Positions 26,966 through 36,457 of a stretch of DNA of 64,000 bases are shown here, one piece after another. The stretch covers positions 62,001-126,000 of the forward strand of contig NZ_QNVY02000003.1 in NCBI RefSeq assembly GCF_003314435.2, read 5' to 3'. Numbering within the stretch: the first letter of the stretch is position 1; every line of letters begins with the position of its first letter. This DNA comes from Flavobacterium petrolei (GTDB lineage: Bacteria; Bacteroidota; Bacteroidia; Flavobacteriales; Flavobacteriaceae). The translations under genes and the position numbers were made by a program. Below the pieces are notes generated by a model. That model was not told the origin of the DNA. It saw nothing but the letters and a program-made list of their open reading frames with translations, and did no database searches.

Positions 26966-26968
26966 TTG
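26940..26968 (+). promoter_or_regulatory. pyrE promoter, predicted leaderless start
   Basis: TTG (26940-26942), 18 bp, TACATTTG (26961-26968), a full match to the Bacteroidota consensus. If position -12 is the first T of the box, as in the other promoters here, transcription begins at 26973, the A of the pyrE ATG. Confidence 0.6.
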
Positions 26969-26972
26969 TACT

Positions 26973-27620
26973 ATGATTTTTAATAAAGATACAGCCGAAA
27001 AAACAGCCGAATTTCTTTTGCAAATAAATGCAATTAAATTGAATCCAAGAAATCCTTTTACATGGGCTTCTGGATGGAAATCGCCTATTTATTGTGACAA
27101 CCGATTAATCCTCTCATTTCCAGCCGTAAGAAATTATGTCCGGGATGAATTTTCCAAGAATATTGAGAAACAATTTGGTAAACCAGATGTTATTGCCGGT
27201 GTTGCCACCGGAGCAATAGGAATTGGTATGCTGGTAGCGGAAAGTATGGGATTACCCTTTGTATATGTTCGCCCTGAACCAAAGAAACACGGGAGACAAA
27301 ATCAAGTGGAAGGTTTTTTACAAAAAGGACAAAATGTAGTTGTTGTAGAAGATTTAATCAGCACAGGAAATAGCAGTTTACTTGCTGTAGAAGCCTTGCG
27401 CGAAGCTGGAGCCAATGTTAAAGGCATGGCCGCTATCTTTACGTATGGTTTTGATGTAGCGGAACAAAATTTTAAAAGCGCACATTTGGATTTATTTACG
27501 CTGAGTAATTATCAAAATTTATTGAATTTGGCTGTTGCCAAAAGATATATCACCGAGGACGAAGAACAGACTTTACGAGAATGGAACGTGAGTCCGTCCA
27601 CGTGGACAATTGAAGTTTAA
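26973..27620 (+). CDS. pyrE: orotate phosphoribosyltransferase
   Basis: 215 residues from the ATG at 26973, the usual PyrE length. The PRPP-binding motif appears as VVVVEDLISTGNSSL near residue 120, the dimer/OMP loop as RPEPKKHGRQNQVEG, and the start KTAEFLLQINAIKLNP...FTWASGWKSPIYCDNR is typical. It makes OMP from orotate and PRPP in pyrimidine synthesis. The SRPBCC gene follows 23 bp downstream, so the two are probably co-transcribed. Confidence 0.95.
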   Translation: MIFNKDTAEKTAEFLLQINAIKLNPRNPFTWASGWKSPIYCDNRLILSFPAVRNYVRDEFSKNIEKQFGKPDVIAGVATGAIGIGMLVAESMGLPFVYVRPEPKKHGRQNQVEGFLQKGQNVVVVEDLISTGNSSLLAVEALREAGANVKGMAAIFTYGFDVAEQNFKSAHLDLFTLSNYQNLLNLAVAKRYITEDEEQTLREWNVSPSTWTIEV

Positions 27621-27643
27621 ACAATTAATAAAAAATAAAAACA

Positions 27644-28036
27644 ATGAACTTAGAAAGTCCTAAAGTTACAGTTCAAAAATCAGCTCAAGAATTATTTGAT
27701 TTATTGAGTGATGTGAAAAATTTTGAAAAATTAATGCCAGAAAACATCGCTAAATTTGAAGTTATTGGTGACGATGCTTTCATTTTTGGACTAAAAGGGA
27801 TGCCGGAAATAAAGTTAAAAATGAAAGAAAAAGTAGCTCCCTCTAAAATAGTTTTGGGTGCAGCAAGCGACAAACTTCCATTTACATTGGTAGCAAATAT
27901 AGATGCTGTTTCTGAAACTTCAAGTGATGTAAAACTTGATTTTGAAGGTGATTTCAATCCTATGATGGCCATGATGATAAAAGGTCCAATTGGAAAATTT
28001 ATCGAAACTTTAGCGAGTAACATGAACAAATTGTAA
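27644..28036 (+). CDS. SRPBCC family protein
   Basis: 130 residues with the START/SRPBCC outline: an N-terminal strand and helix (VTVQKSAQELFDLLSDVKNFEKLMP), the central sheet and a long C-terminal helix (GPIGKFIETLASNMNKL). Members bind hydrophobic ligands or act as polyketide-cyclase-like proteins. No catalytic residues can be assigned. The gene follows pyrE with a 23-bp gap and ends in a terminator, so it likely shares the pyrE transcript. The functional link to pyrimidine synthesis is unknown. Confidence 0.82.
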   Translation: MNLESPKVTVQKSAQELFDLLSDVKNFEKLMPENIAKFEVIGDDAFIFGLKGMPEIKLKMKEKVAPSKIVLGAASDKLPFTLVANIDAVSETSSDVKLDFEGDFNPMMAMMIKGPIGKFIETLASNMNKL

Positions 28037-28073
28037 AAACTATTTTAAATAGTAACAAATAGATAATATTGCG

Positions 28074-28101
28074 AAGTCTTTTGGTGAAAACCAAGAGACT
28101 T
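28074..28101 (+). terminator. terminator of pyrE-SRPBCC
   Basis: AAGTCTTTTGGT and ACCAAGAGACTT pair around GAAA with one weak position; a run of seven T follows. Confidence 0.85.
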
Positions 28102-28268
28102 TTTTTATACATAAAAGGCAACAAATGTCATTTTATCGTCTTTTTAGGTTCGTTATGGAAAAAAATTATATTACTCATTTAATGTTAGTAAATTACTGAT
28201 TATTAAATAGTTAATTATAATTTAAAATCTAGTTGGCCCCATAACCAGAGATAAAAATCAAATGATCC

Positions 28269-30686
28269 ATGCCAATTACTGATCCCCAATTAAAGAGCAA
28301 CGATTGCGGAATTAGCGCAATTAAAACAATTTTCAACATTTATCAAAGGAAAATTTCTCGAAAATATATCGAGCAAAATGTTCCATTGGAAGAAAAAGGA
28401 TCGCGGATTTCGGATATTAAAAATTTTTTGAATTCAAATGGCTTTAAAGCAAAGTTCAAATTATTTGACATTAATTACATTGCAGGAAATGAAGCTAACC
28501 TACAAGAGTTATTCCCATTTATTCTTCCTATAGAAAATAAAAATGGTTTGCATTATGTAGTTGTTAACGAGTTGAAAAATAAGCAACTCAAAATATACGA
28601 TCCTAGCAAGGGCAGTCAATACTTTTTGTCCTTGCAAGAAATAAAACGAAAAGCACATTTCAACAAAAATCATTGGGATTTAACAGATACCGAAGAAAAA
28701 ATAGTAACAATTTGCACCCAAGATTTAGCGGAATACCATATTAATTATAAAAATGCTTTACAAGAAAACGGTTACGCTTTACTGTTTAACAAACTTACCT
28801 ATTTCAAATACCTAAAAGAAAATTTTGGCTTTAAAGACTCCGAAGCCGAAAGAAATTTTATAAAAGATTTATTGAAAAATCAGGAAATTTCTGCTATCCC
28901 CAATAGCTTCAAAATACTGGAATTTGAAAAGGGAAAAATAAAAAACAATTCACCACTTATCCTTGTTGTCAAAGAAGAAACACAGGAAATAGAACCACAA
29001 CAGTCCATTCCAGAGGAAGACAGCCGCAGTTTATATTGGCAATTATTCAATCAATTAGGCGAATATAAAAATCTTTGGTACATCTATATTTTTGCTGCTT
29101 TATTTTCAGCTGCAACAGCACAAATTGCTGTTTTCACCAATCAGATTATGATTGACAATGTGTTGCCAACCTATAATTTGAACACGCTGGTTTTGTTTGC
29201 AATCGGGCTTGGGATCTATAAAATTTTTGACATTTTCACCACGGTTTATAAAAACTTTGTTGGAATTCATTTAGGCAATGCCTTGGATAAATATTTCTTA
29301 TTCTCTTTCGATACTAAAATAAATCATTCGTCACTTTCCTACATTCATTCTTATAAAAAAGGGGATTTAATGGAGCGAGTCAGTGATTCATTGAAACTAA
29401 AAAGCTTTTTCATGAAGTTTTTTACTAACATCTTAGTGGATGTCAGCGTGTCAATTTATTCATTATGTATCCTATTTTTTATAGACAAAACACTGACTTT
29501 AATCGTTTTGGGTGTAATGATTTTGTTTTTTCTCTGGTTCAAATTCATAACTCCGTATTTGAAGCAAAATGAAAGATTGCGTTACATGCGGAAAGCCGAT
29601 TTTCTTTCTAAAATGATGGAAAAAGTAGATGGAATACAAGTTATCAAAAGTTTCAGAATAGAGCGATTTCATTCAACTAAAATCTTTGTAAGTATCAATG
29701 AATACTTAAAAATCCAACTTAGAAACGGTTATATTGATTTACTGAATAAAATTGTTGTTGCCCTGATAGTCATTGTTTCCACGATTTTTATCATTTTATT
29801 TCTGACCAAATCCGCTATTGAAACTCAAATCATTACCCTTGGACAAATCGTGACTTTTATAGCACTTTCTTCGAAGATATTTTCGTCTTTGAAAGGCATT
29901 TTGGATGATAACTTGACGCTTCAGGAAAATGAAGTAATCCTGAAAAGGTATTTGGATTTTGATGAACAAACAAAAAAAGTCTGTAAAAAAGGAATTCAGG
30001 ATTTCAGTATTGAAAAAATTGAATTTCAGAATTTGAATTACGGCTATCTACCCGATGAATTTGTACTGAAAGACATTAATTTAAAAATTCGAAAAGGTGA
30101 AAAAATTAAGATTGAAGGACAAAACGGTTCTGGAAAATCAACTTTCAGCAAAGTTTTAACGACACTTTATCATCCCAATTCCGGTTCTATTTTGATTAAC
30201 GAAAGAGAGAAGAAATTTTATAATGATGATAAAATGCGGGACAAAATACTATTGGTAACCAATGAAGACACGTTGTTCAACGATACAATTCAAAACAATA
30301 TCATTCTGGGAAAAGAAATTTCTGTCGAGGCAATTTTGGACATAGCTAAACAAATCAACTTTTATGATTTTATAGCTTCAAAAGACGACGGATTGGATTT
30401 TATCATCAACGAAAACGGGAAAAATCTTTCTACCGGACAACGAAAAAAAATCCTTTTGCTTCGCGCTTTATTTTCTCAAGCTGAACTCATTATATTGGAC
30501 GAAGTGCTATCTGGAATGGATATAGAATCTAGGAATAAAATAGAAACAATGATTGATGAAGATCACACAAAAACTTACATCATCATCTCGCATGAACCTA
30601 TAACCAATATCAATTTTTCTAAAAAATATAAAATAGCAAATGGAGAACTCTTTATATTACAACACGAAGTCAATCCGATTTATTAA
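28269..30686 (+). CDS. C39 peptidase-containing ABC exporter
   Basis: 805 residues. The N-terminal C39 peptidase has its oxyanion glutamine Q7, catalytic C13 (NDCG), H95 (GLHYVVV) and D111 (IYDPSKG), so it should be active and cut double-glycine leaders. Residues about 150-260 are a linker not seen in classical 700-720-residue members. Six membrane helices follow (about 270-560), then the ABC domain with Walker A GQNGSGKS from G617, signature LSTGQ at 720-724 and Walker B D744/E745. It starts a three-gene export operon and overlaps the next gene by 47 bp. No precursor peptide gene is seen. Confidence 0.92.
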   Translation: MPITDPQLKSNDCGISAIKTIFNIYQRKISRKYIEQNVPLEEKGSRISDIKNFLNSNGFKAKFKLFDINYIAGNEANLQELFPFILPIENKNGLHYVVVNELKNKQLKIYDPSKGSQYFLSLQEIKRKAHFNKNHWDLTDTEEKIVTICTQDLAEYHINYKNALQENGYALLFNKLTYFKYLKENFGFKDSEAERNFIKDLLKNQEISAIPNSFKILEFEKGKIKNNSPLILVVKEETQEIEPQQSIPEEDSRSLYWQLFNQLGEYKNLWYIYIFAALFSAATAQIAVFTNQIMIDNVLPTYNLNTLVLFAIGLGIYKIFDIFTTVYKNFVGIHLGNALDKYFLFSFDTKINHSSLSYIHSYKKGDLMERVSDSLKLKSFFMKFFTNILVDVSVSIYSLCILFFIDKTLTLIVLGVMILFFLWFKFITPYLKQNERLRYMRKADFLSKMMEKVDGIQVIKSFRIERFHSTKIFVSINEYLKIQLRNGYIDLLNKIVVALIVIVSTIFIILFLTKSAIETQIITLGQIVTFIALSSKIFSSLKGILDDNLTLQENEVILKRYLDFDEQTKKVCKKGIQDFSIEKIEFQNLNYGYLPDEFVLKDINLKIRKGEKIKIEGQNGSGKSTFSKVLTTLYHPNSGSILINEREKKFYNDDKMRDKILLVTNEDTLFNDTIQNNIILGKEISVEAILDIAKQINFYDFIASKDDGLDFIINENGKNLSTGQRKKILLLRALFSQAELIILDEVLSGMDIESRNKIETMIDEDHTKTYIIISHEPITNINFSKKYKIANGELFILQHEVNPIY

Positions 30687-31869
30687 AATTCTAAATCGGA
30701 TTTTGGTGGCGTTTCTTGTCATTATAATCATTTTGATTTTTACTATAAAGATGAATGATACCGTAAGTTTTAAAGAAGGACAAATTTTTTCTGATACGCC
30801 ACAACTAAAAATAAATGCTCCAAATGAAGCCAAAGTAATAAAAGTTTTGGTGAAAGAAGGTCAGGAAATAAAAAAAGGAGACACTATTTTCTTACTGGAA
30901 AATAAAAAAACCAAATCAGATTTTGAGATTTTAAATACTGGTGTCGCTGGAATGAAACACAAAATAAACATCATTTATAAATTGATTCAGAATACGAGGA
31001 ATCGCAAAAATTCTTTGAAACAACTCCTAAATATACAAACTAATATTTACAAAACAGATCGCAGAAAAGCAGAACAAGAAATTAGTTCCCTCAATAATAA
31101 AATCAATTTATCCTCACAACAAAGTTCAATTTTAACGGATAAGTTTCAAACTGACTCAGTGCTTTATGCTAAAGGCGCCATTTCGAAATATGAATTGACC
31201 GAAACGAAAAACAGGAATCTGGATAACAAAAAAGGACAAATTGATATTACATCGACTTATGAAGTGAAAAATTATGATTTTGAGAATTTATCTAATAATT
31301 ACCAGAAAACCAATAATGATTTGCTTCGGAATATAATTGATGTGGAAAATCAAATCCATAATTACCAGCAAGATATTGTGGAACTTGAAACGCTCATTAA
31401 AGATGGAAAATCAAACCTAATTTACATTACGGACGAGTTGGGAAAATTACATGTTGTATCTCCAATTGATGGCACTATTTCGAATCTTTTCAACTCCAGA
31501 CAAAATCTTGAAATTGTAAATAAAGGTGAAATACTGACCATTATTGCACCTAAAAAAGAAGCGTTTTATGCCAAAGTAATTTTAGATGAAAAGGACCTTG
31601 CATACATCAAAAAAGGTCAGGAAATAAACCTAAAACTGGATGCTTACAACTATTACCGTTTTGGTGCGGTCAAAGGAAAAATTACTTACGTTTCCCCATC
31701 CGATGTGGATAAAACCTTTTATTGTTTGGCCACAATCAAAAAATACAACTCCAATATTAATCTCAAAGCAGGCTACAAACTCAAAGGAGAAGTAATTATT
31801 GAAAAAATGAAACTGTACCAATATATCATGAAAAAATTATTCAATAAAATTGATAATAATTTGAATTAA
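30640..31869 (+). CDS. HlyD family secretion adaptor
   Basis: 409 residues. One membrane anchor (about residues 15-40, RILVAFLVIIIILIF) is followed by a lipoyl half (NEAKVIKVLVKEGQEIKKGDTIFLLE), a coiled coil of about 170 residues rich in Asn/Gln/Lys, the second lipoyl half with VVSPIDGTISNLF and a beta barrel. This is the membrane fusion partner of a type I secretion ABC protein. The start overlaps the transporter gene by 47 bp and the next gene begins 5 bp after, which indicates tight coupling of all three. Confidence 0.9.
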   Translation: MENSLYYNTKSIRFIKILNRILVAFLVIIIILIFTIKMNDTVSFKEGQIFSDTPQLKINAPNEAKVIKVLVKEGQEIKKGDTIFLLENKKTKSDFEILNTGVAGMKHKINIIYKLIQNTRNRKNSLKQLLNIQTNIYKTDRRKAEQEISSLNNKINLSSQQSSILTDKFQTDSVLYAKGAISKYELTETKNRNLDNKKGQIDITSTYEVKNYDFENLSNNYQKTNNDLLRNIIDVENQIHNYQQDIVELETLIKDGKSNLIYITDELGKLHVVSPIDGTISNLFNSRQNLEIVNKGEILTIIAPKKEAFYAKVILDEKDLAYIKKGQEINLKLDAYNYYRFGAVKGKITYVSPSDVDKTFYCLATIKKYNSNINLKAGYKLKGEVIIEKMKLYQYIMKKLFNKIDNNLN

Positions 31870-31874
31870 CAGTT

Positions 31875-33191
31875 ATGAAAATTAGCCTTTTCCCCATAGT
31901 GCTGATCTTGTTTTCCAATGCAATCTTTGGACAGGAACTGTTGTCTTTTAATTCTTGTCTCGCATTAGCCTTAGAAAACAATTTAGCTCTGAAAAATGCG
32001 CTTTTATCTAAAGAAATAAGCAACTACAAATATATATCCAGCTATGGAAAACTATTGCCATCTGTAAACGGAGCAGTTGAAAAGAAACAATCTTGGGGCA
32101 GGGAAATTGATCCGGACACTAATTTATTTGTCAATAAAAAAATCGAAAATTATTCAGGGGATATTGACGCTGAATATAATTTGTTCTCTGGTTTTTCCAC
32201 AATCAATACTATAAAATCAGCGAAAAAGGATGTTCAAATCAATGAAGTAAATATTCAAAAAATTGAGAATGAAATCACGATTGATTTGGCACAAAAATTC
32301 ATTACCATTTTATATTTACAAGAAATTATTTTGTCCAATCAACAACAAATAAAGGCGAGCGACAAACAACTGGAATTAGCAATTTTAAAGTTTGAATCGG
32401 GCGTTATAAGTGAAAGTGAGGTTTTCAAAATAAAATCTCAAAAAGCTACAGAAGAATTAAATCTGTTAACAAATCAGAATCATTTAACGGATAATTTTAT
32501 CAGTTTAAAGCAATTGATGAACATCTCTTTGGGGAGCGAAATTATCTTAATAAAGCCCAATTTAGAATTCTATAAAAACCCTGAAATAAATGAAAATCAA
32601 TATTTTTTGACTAATAATGCGGTAGCAATTCATCCATCCTATTTGATGCGTGTGCTAAATGAACAAAAGATGCGAACTGAAATTTCAATATCTAAATCAG
32701 CCTTATATCCTTCATTGAATATGCGTTTTTCAATAGGTTCAAATTACATTATCAAAGATCCTCAAGTTACATTTGATGAGCAATTTAACGCTAATTTATC
32801 CAAAGGACTTCGATTCAACTTAACTATTCCAATTTTCAATCAGCTTGAAAATTTTTCAAGAATTAAAACCAGTAAACTCAATTACAGCCAATCCAAAATA
32901 GAAACACAAATTGAACAGAATCGACTTTCGAAAGAAATTTTAAAAGCAATAACAGATACCAAAACATCCATTAAAAAAAATGAATCAGCAGCAATAGCAT
33001 TTGAATTTTCAAAAAAAAGCTACGAAGCCGATATTTTAAAATTTGGATTAGGTAAAATAAATATCAACGAGTTAAACCTGACAAAGATGAATTTTAATAA
33101 TTCTCAAGCCGAATTAATTCAATCCAAGTATGAATTGCTATTCAATAATGCGCTAATAAAATTTTATTTAGGCGAAAAATTTGTTTTATAA
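31875..33191 (+). CDS. TolC family outer membrane protein of the C39 export operon
   Basis: 438 residues with a signal peptide (KISLFPIVLILFSNAIFGQ) and two OEP halves; the first begins LSFNSCLALALENNLALKNALLSK and has a DAEYNLFSGFSTINTIKSA strand, the second has SISKSALYPSLNMRFSIGSNY. It should form the outer membrane channel for the upstream ABC-HlyD pair. It is the last gene and ends 10 bp from the convergent birA with no terminator hairpin between, so readthrough on both sides is likely. Confidence 0.9.
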   Translation: MKISLFPIVLILFSNAIFGQELLSFNSCLALALENNLALKNALLSKEISNYKYISSYGKLLPSVNGAVEKKQSWGREIDPDTNLFVNKKIENYSGDIDAEYNLFSGFSTINTIKSAKKDVQINEVNIQKIENEITIDLAQKFITILYLQEIILSNQQQIKASDKQLELAILKFESGVISESEVFKIKSQKATEELNLLTNQNHLTDNFISLKQLMNISLGSEIILIKPNLEFYKNPEINENQYFLTNNAVAIHPSYLMRVLNEQKMRTEISISKSALYPSLNMRFSIGSNYIIKDPQVTFDEQFNANLSKGLRFNLTIPIFNQLENFSRIKTSKLNYSQSKIETQIEQNRLSKEILKAITDTKTSIKKNESAAIAFEFSKKSYEADILKFGLGKININELNLTKMNFNNSQAELIQSKYELLFNNALIKFYLGEKFVL

Positions 33192-33201
33192 ATGTTGGAT
33201 T

Positions 33202-33930
33202 CTAGTACAACATCTGTATTTCCTTAATATCAAATTCTGAAATACTATCATCTTCCAAAAGAACCTGAAGTTTACCAATAGCCGAAACGCCTTGGATAAT
33301 CCCCATAAAATTAGTCATGTGTTGATTTGAAAAAGGCATCGGTAAGCCCTTCTTATATAAATTATCAATGTATTTAGTCCATAAGATAGTCGGATGCTGT
33401 TTCCAGAACGAAGTATTTTTTTCAATTGCGCTGCCGATTGAAAAAAGAAGTGCTTCTTTATCGAATTCTTGGCCAATAATAACAGCTAGAGAAGATGCTT
33501 TTGGCAAATTTTCAAAATTAGTTTGATTCACATTGAGCCCTAAACCGACAATAGAAAGGATTGTTCCGTCACTTTTAATAGTATTTTCTATCAGAATGCC
33601 ACCTATTTTTTTATTGTATGACATTATGTCGTTAGGCCATTTTATACTAAGATCTGGAATATTAATTGATTCTAAAACCTCAATTACAGCAAGCGAAACA
33701 ACAATATTAAGATTGAATATCTGACAAATATCCGGTAGAAAATCCTTTACCAAAATACTCATTATTAAGTTTTTACTTGCCTCAGAGGCCCAAATGGCAC
33801 CCATTTGCCCCTTACCTTTCGTTTGAGTCTCCGCAGTAACAACCGTAAAGTTTTCAAGCTCTTGTTTGTTCGATAGCCCTTTAAGGAACTCGTTTGTTGA
33901 ATCTATGGCATCGAGTTTGATTACTTTCAT
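33202..33930 (-). CDS. birA: biotin--[acetyl-CoA-carboxylase] ligase
   Basis: 242 residues, the short form without the DNA-binding domain of Escherichia coli BirA. The biotin-AMP loop reads KGKGQMGAIWASEASKNLIMSI near residues 40-60, followed by SIKWPNDIMSYNKKIGGILIEN (substrate lysine pocket) and VGLGLNVNQ. It loads biotin on carboxylases in the cytoplasm. Lacking an HTH, it cannot be a repressor. It is divergent from rsfS and convergent with the tolC gene. Confidence 0.93.
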   Translation of the reverse strand: MKVIKLDAIDSTNEFLKGLSNKQELENFTVVTAETQTKGKGQMGAIWASEASKNLIMSILVKDFLPDICQIFNLNIVVSLAVIEVLESINIPDLSIKWPNDIMSYNKKIGGILIENTIKSDGTILSIVGLGLNVNQTNFENLPKASSLAVIIGQEFDKEALLFSIGSAIEKNTSFWKQHPTILWTKYIDNLYKKGLPMPFSNQHMTNFMGIIQGVSAIGKLQVLLEDDSISEFDIKEIQMLY

Positions 33931-33973
33931 ATACGTTTATTTGTGAAACAGAATTTAATATTGTGTTAAGGTT

Positions 33974-34007
33974 CAAAAATAATCACAAAAAATGGTAACT
34001 TTACAAA
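33974..34007 (-). promoter_or_regulatory. possible birA promoter
   Basis: On the minus strand: TTTG (34007-34004), 22 bp, TATTTTTG (33981-33974). The spacing is at the long end of the accepted range. Predicted start near 33969, 39 bp before the ATG. Confidence 0.4.
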
Positions 34008-34025
34008 CTTATATAAAAATAATTC

Positions 34026-34397
34026 ATGGCGAAAAAGACTATAAATAATGATGACCTATTGGCGAACATCATTAAGGGAATAGAAGAAGTAAAAGGAAAT
34101 GACATTACCATCCTTGATTTAAGAGAAATAGACACGGCAGTATGCGACTATTTTGTCATTTGTAACGGTAATTCAAATACACAAGTTAACGCCATAGTAA
34201 ACTCGATCCAAAAAACAGTTTCTAAAGAATTGAAAGACAAGCCTTGGCATGTTGAAGGTACTGACAACGCAGAATGGGTTTTGATGGACTATGTTAACAT
34301 AGTAGTTCATGTATTTCAAAAACACATCCGCGAATACTACAACATCGAAAGTTTATGGGGCGATGCTAAAATAACAACCATAGAAAACAAATACTAA
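34026..34397 (+). CDS. rsfS: ribosome silencing factor RsfS
   Basis: 123 residues, one RsfS/Iojap domain: GNDITILDLREIDTAVCDYFVICNGNSNTQVNAI, then KDKPWHVEGTDNAEWVLMDYVNIVVHVFQKHIREYYNIESLWGDA, the family's strongest pattern. It binds L14 on the 50S subunit and stops subunit joining when nutrients are scarce. It is followed by ftsH after 18 bp; this gene pair, with birA divergent, is common in Bacteroidota. Confidence 0.95.
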   Translation: MAKKTINNDDLLANIIKGIEEVKGNDITILDLREIDTAVCDYFVICNGNSNTQVNAIVNSIQKTVSKELKDKPWHVEGTDNAEWVLMDYVNIVVHVFQKHIREYYNIESLWGDAKITTIENKY

Positions 34398-34415
34398 AGA
34401 CATATATCCGTAGTA

Positions 34416-36341
34416 ATGGCTAAAGAAAATAATCCAAATCCGAATAAGTTTAAAGTAAGCCCTTGGCTAATTTATGCTGCAATATTATTAATTTTCTTAT
34501 TTATAAGTTTTATAACCAATGGTTCAAGTTTAAACGAACCGGGACAATTGACTTCTTCTAAGTTTAACGATTATTTAGAAAAAGGCCAAATTGAAAAAGT
34601 AATTGTTTACAATAAAACGGAAGCAGAAGTTTTTCTGAACGCTGCAGCAATGAAAGATGCTGTTCACAAGAAAGTTTCTAAAGATGTTTTTGACCGACCA
34701 AATAAAGGGCCACATTATACCTTTGACATTGGTAACGATCAAATATTTCAAAATAAACTGGAAAAGGCAGTTGCAGAAGGTAAATTGAAAGATTTCAATT
34801 TCTTACCAAAAAACAATTGGTCGGATATTTTAATTAGTTTATTACCTATCATTATCATTATTGCCGTTTGGATCTTTATCATGAGAAAAATGTCAGGTGG
34901 TGGCGCAGGTGGTGGCGGTCAGATTTTCAATATTGGAAAATCAAAAGCAAAACTATTTGACGAAAAAACGGATATCAAAACTACTTTTAAAGACGTAGCT
35001 GGTTTAGAAGGTGCGAAAGAAGAAATTCAAGAAATTGTTGAATTCCTTAAAAACCCTGAAAAATACACCAATCTTGGTGGTAAAATTCCAAAAGGAGCTT
35101 TACTGGTTGGTCCTCCTGGAACAGGTAAAACATTATTAGCAAAAGCCGTAGCCGGCGAAGCTCAAGTACCATTTTTCTCTTTATCAGGTTCTGATTTTGT
35201 GGAAATGTTTGTAGGTGTTGGAGCGTCACGTGTGCGTGATTTGTTCAAACAAGCAAAAGAAAAATCTCCTGCTATCATCTTTATTGATGAAATAGATGCA
35301 GTTGGTAGAGCAAGAGGAAAAAGTAATATGTCAGGCGGAAATGACGAGCGTGAAAATACATTGAACCAATTACTGACAGAAATGGACGGTTTTGGAACAA
35401 ATTCTAACGTAATCGTTTTGGCTGCGACAAACAGAGCTGATGTATTGGATAAAGCATTAATGCGAGCTGGTCGTTTTGACAGACAAATTTTTGTAGACTT
35501 GCCGGACATTCGCGAAAGAGCTGAAATCTTTAAAGTTCACCTAGCTCCTTTGAAAAAAATTGAAGGATTAGATACCGAATTTTTAGCCAAACAAACTCCT
35601 GGTTTTTCAGGTGCTGATATTGCAAATGTATGTAATGAAGCTGCTTTGATTGCTGCGAGAAATAACAAAACTGCTGTTGACAAACAAGATTTCCTTGACG
35701 CTGTTGACAGAATTGTTGGTGGTCTTGAAAAGAAAAACAAAATTGTTACGCCTGATGAAAAGAAAGCAATTGCAATCCATGAAGCAGGTCACGCAACGGT
35801 AAGTTGGATGTTAGAACATGCTGCTCCGTTAATCAAAGTAACTATTGTTCCTAGAGGTCAAAGTTTAGGTGCTGCTTGGTATTTACCGGAAGAACGACTA
35901 ATTGTTCGTCCAGACCAAATGCTTGATGAAATGTGTGCAACAATGGGTGGAAGAGCTGCTGAAAAAGTAACTTTCAACAGAATTTCAACTGGTGCGTTAA
36001 GTGATTTAGAAAAAGTGACCAAACAAGCTCGTGCTATGGTAACGATTTATGGACTGAATGATAAAATAGGAAATGTCACTTATTATGATTCAACAGGACA
36101 AAGTGAATACAACTTTTCTAAACCATATTCTGAAGAAACAGCTAGAGTTATTGATGAAGAAATTTCATTATTAATTGAAAGTCAGTATCAAAGAGCCATT
36201 CAAATATTAGAAGAAAACAAAGACAAACTGAATCAATTGGCAAATATTTTAATCGAAAAAGAGGTAATCTTCAAAGATGATTTAGAAGCTATTTTTGGAA
36301 AAAGAACTTTTGATAAAAATTTAGAAGAAGTAGTATCTTAG
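34416..36341 (+). CDS. ftsH: ATP-dependent zinc metalloprotease FtsH
   Basis: 641 residues. Two membrane helices (about 17-35 and 140-157) enclose a periplasmic domain; a glycine-rich hinge (MSGGGAGGGGQ) leads to the AAA module with Walker A GPPGTGKT (232-239), IIFIDEIDAVG and the SRH arginines in RAGRFDRQ. The M41 zinc site HEAGH is at 455-459. FtsH hexamers extract and degrade membrane and short-lived proteins. It is the second gene of an rsfS-ftsH unit ending in a strong terminator. Confidence 0.97.
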   Translation: MAKENNPNPNKFKVSPWLIYAAILLIFLFISFITNGSSLNEPGQLTSSKFNDYLEKGQIEKVIVYNKTEAEVFLNAAAMKDAVHKKVSKDVFDRPNKGPHYTFDIGNDQIFQNKLEKAVAEGKLKDFNFLPKNNWSDILISLLPIIIIIAVWIFIMRKMSGGGAGGGGQIFNIGKSKAKLFDEKTDIKTTFKDVAGLEGAKEEIQEIVEFLKNPEKYTNLGGKIPKGALLVGPPGTGKTLLAKAVAGEAQVPFFSLSGSDFVEMFVGVGASRVRDLFKQAKEKSPAIIFIDEIDAVGRARGKSNMSGGNDERENTLNQLLTEMDGFGTNSNVIVLAATNRADVLDKALMRAGRFDRQIFVDLPDIRERAEIFKVHLAPLKKIEGLDTEFLAKQTPGFSGADIANVCNEAALIAARNNKTAVDKQDFLDAVDRIVGGLEKKNKIVTPDEKKAIAIHEAGHATVSWMLEHAAPLIKVTIVPRGQSLGAAWYLPEERLIVRPDQMLDEMCATMGGRAAEKVTFNRISTGALSDLEKVTKQARAMVTIYGLNDKIGNVTYYDSTGQSEYNFSKPYSEETARVIDEEISLLIESQYQRAIQILEENKDKLNQLANILIEKEVIFKDDLEAIFGKRTFDKNLEEVVS

Positions 36342-36370
36342 AAAAACACATCAATATTTAATTATTTTTA

Positions 36371-36407
36371 AAATCTTAATTCAAAAACTACTTTTGAATT
36401 AAGATTT
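36371..36407 (+). terminator. terminator after ftsH
   Basis: AAATCTTAATTCAAAA and TTTTGAATTAAGATTT are perfect 16-bp arms around a 5-nt loop, followed by T7. A -7-like box (TATCTTTG, 36411-36418) for the next gene follows at once. Confidence 0.9.
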
Positions 36408-36457
36408 TTTTATCTTTGGACGTTTTCAATTAACAAATTATAGCAGTTTACAGAAAT

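Noticed and set aside
28125..28199. 24-codon frame before the C39 transporter, considered as a peptide precursor
   Set aside because: No double-glycine or glycine-alanine motif, no core peptide after it, and no promoter seen.
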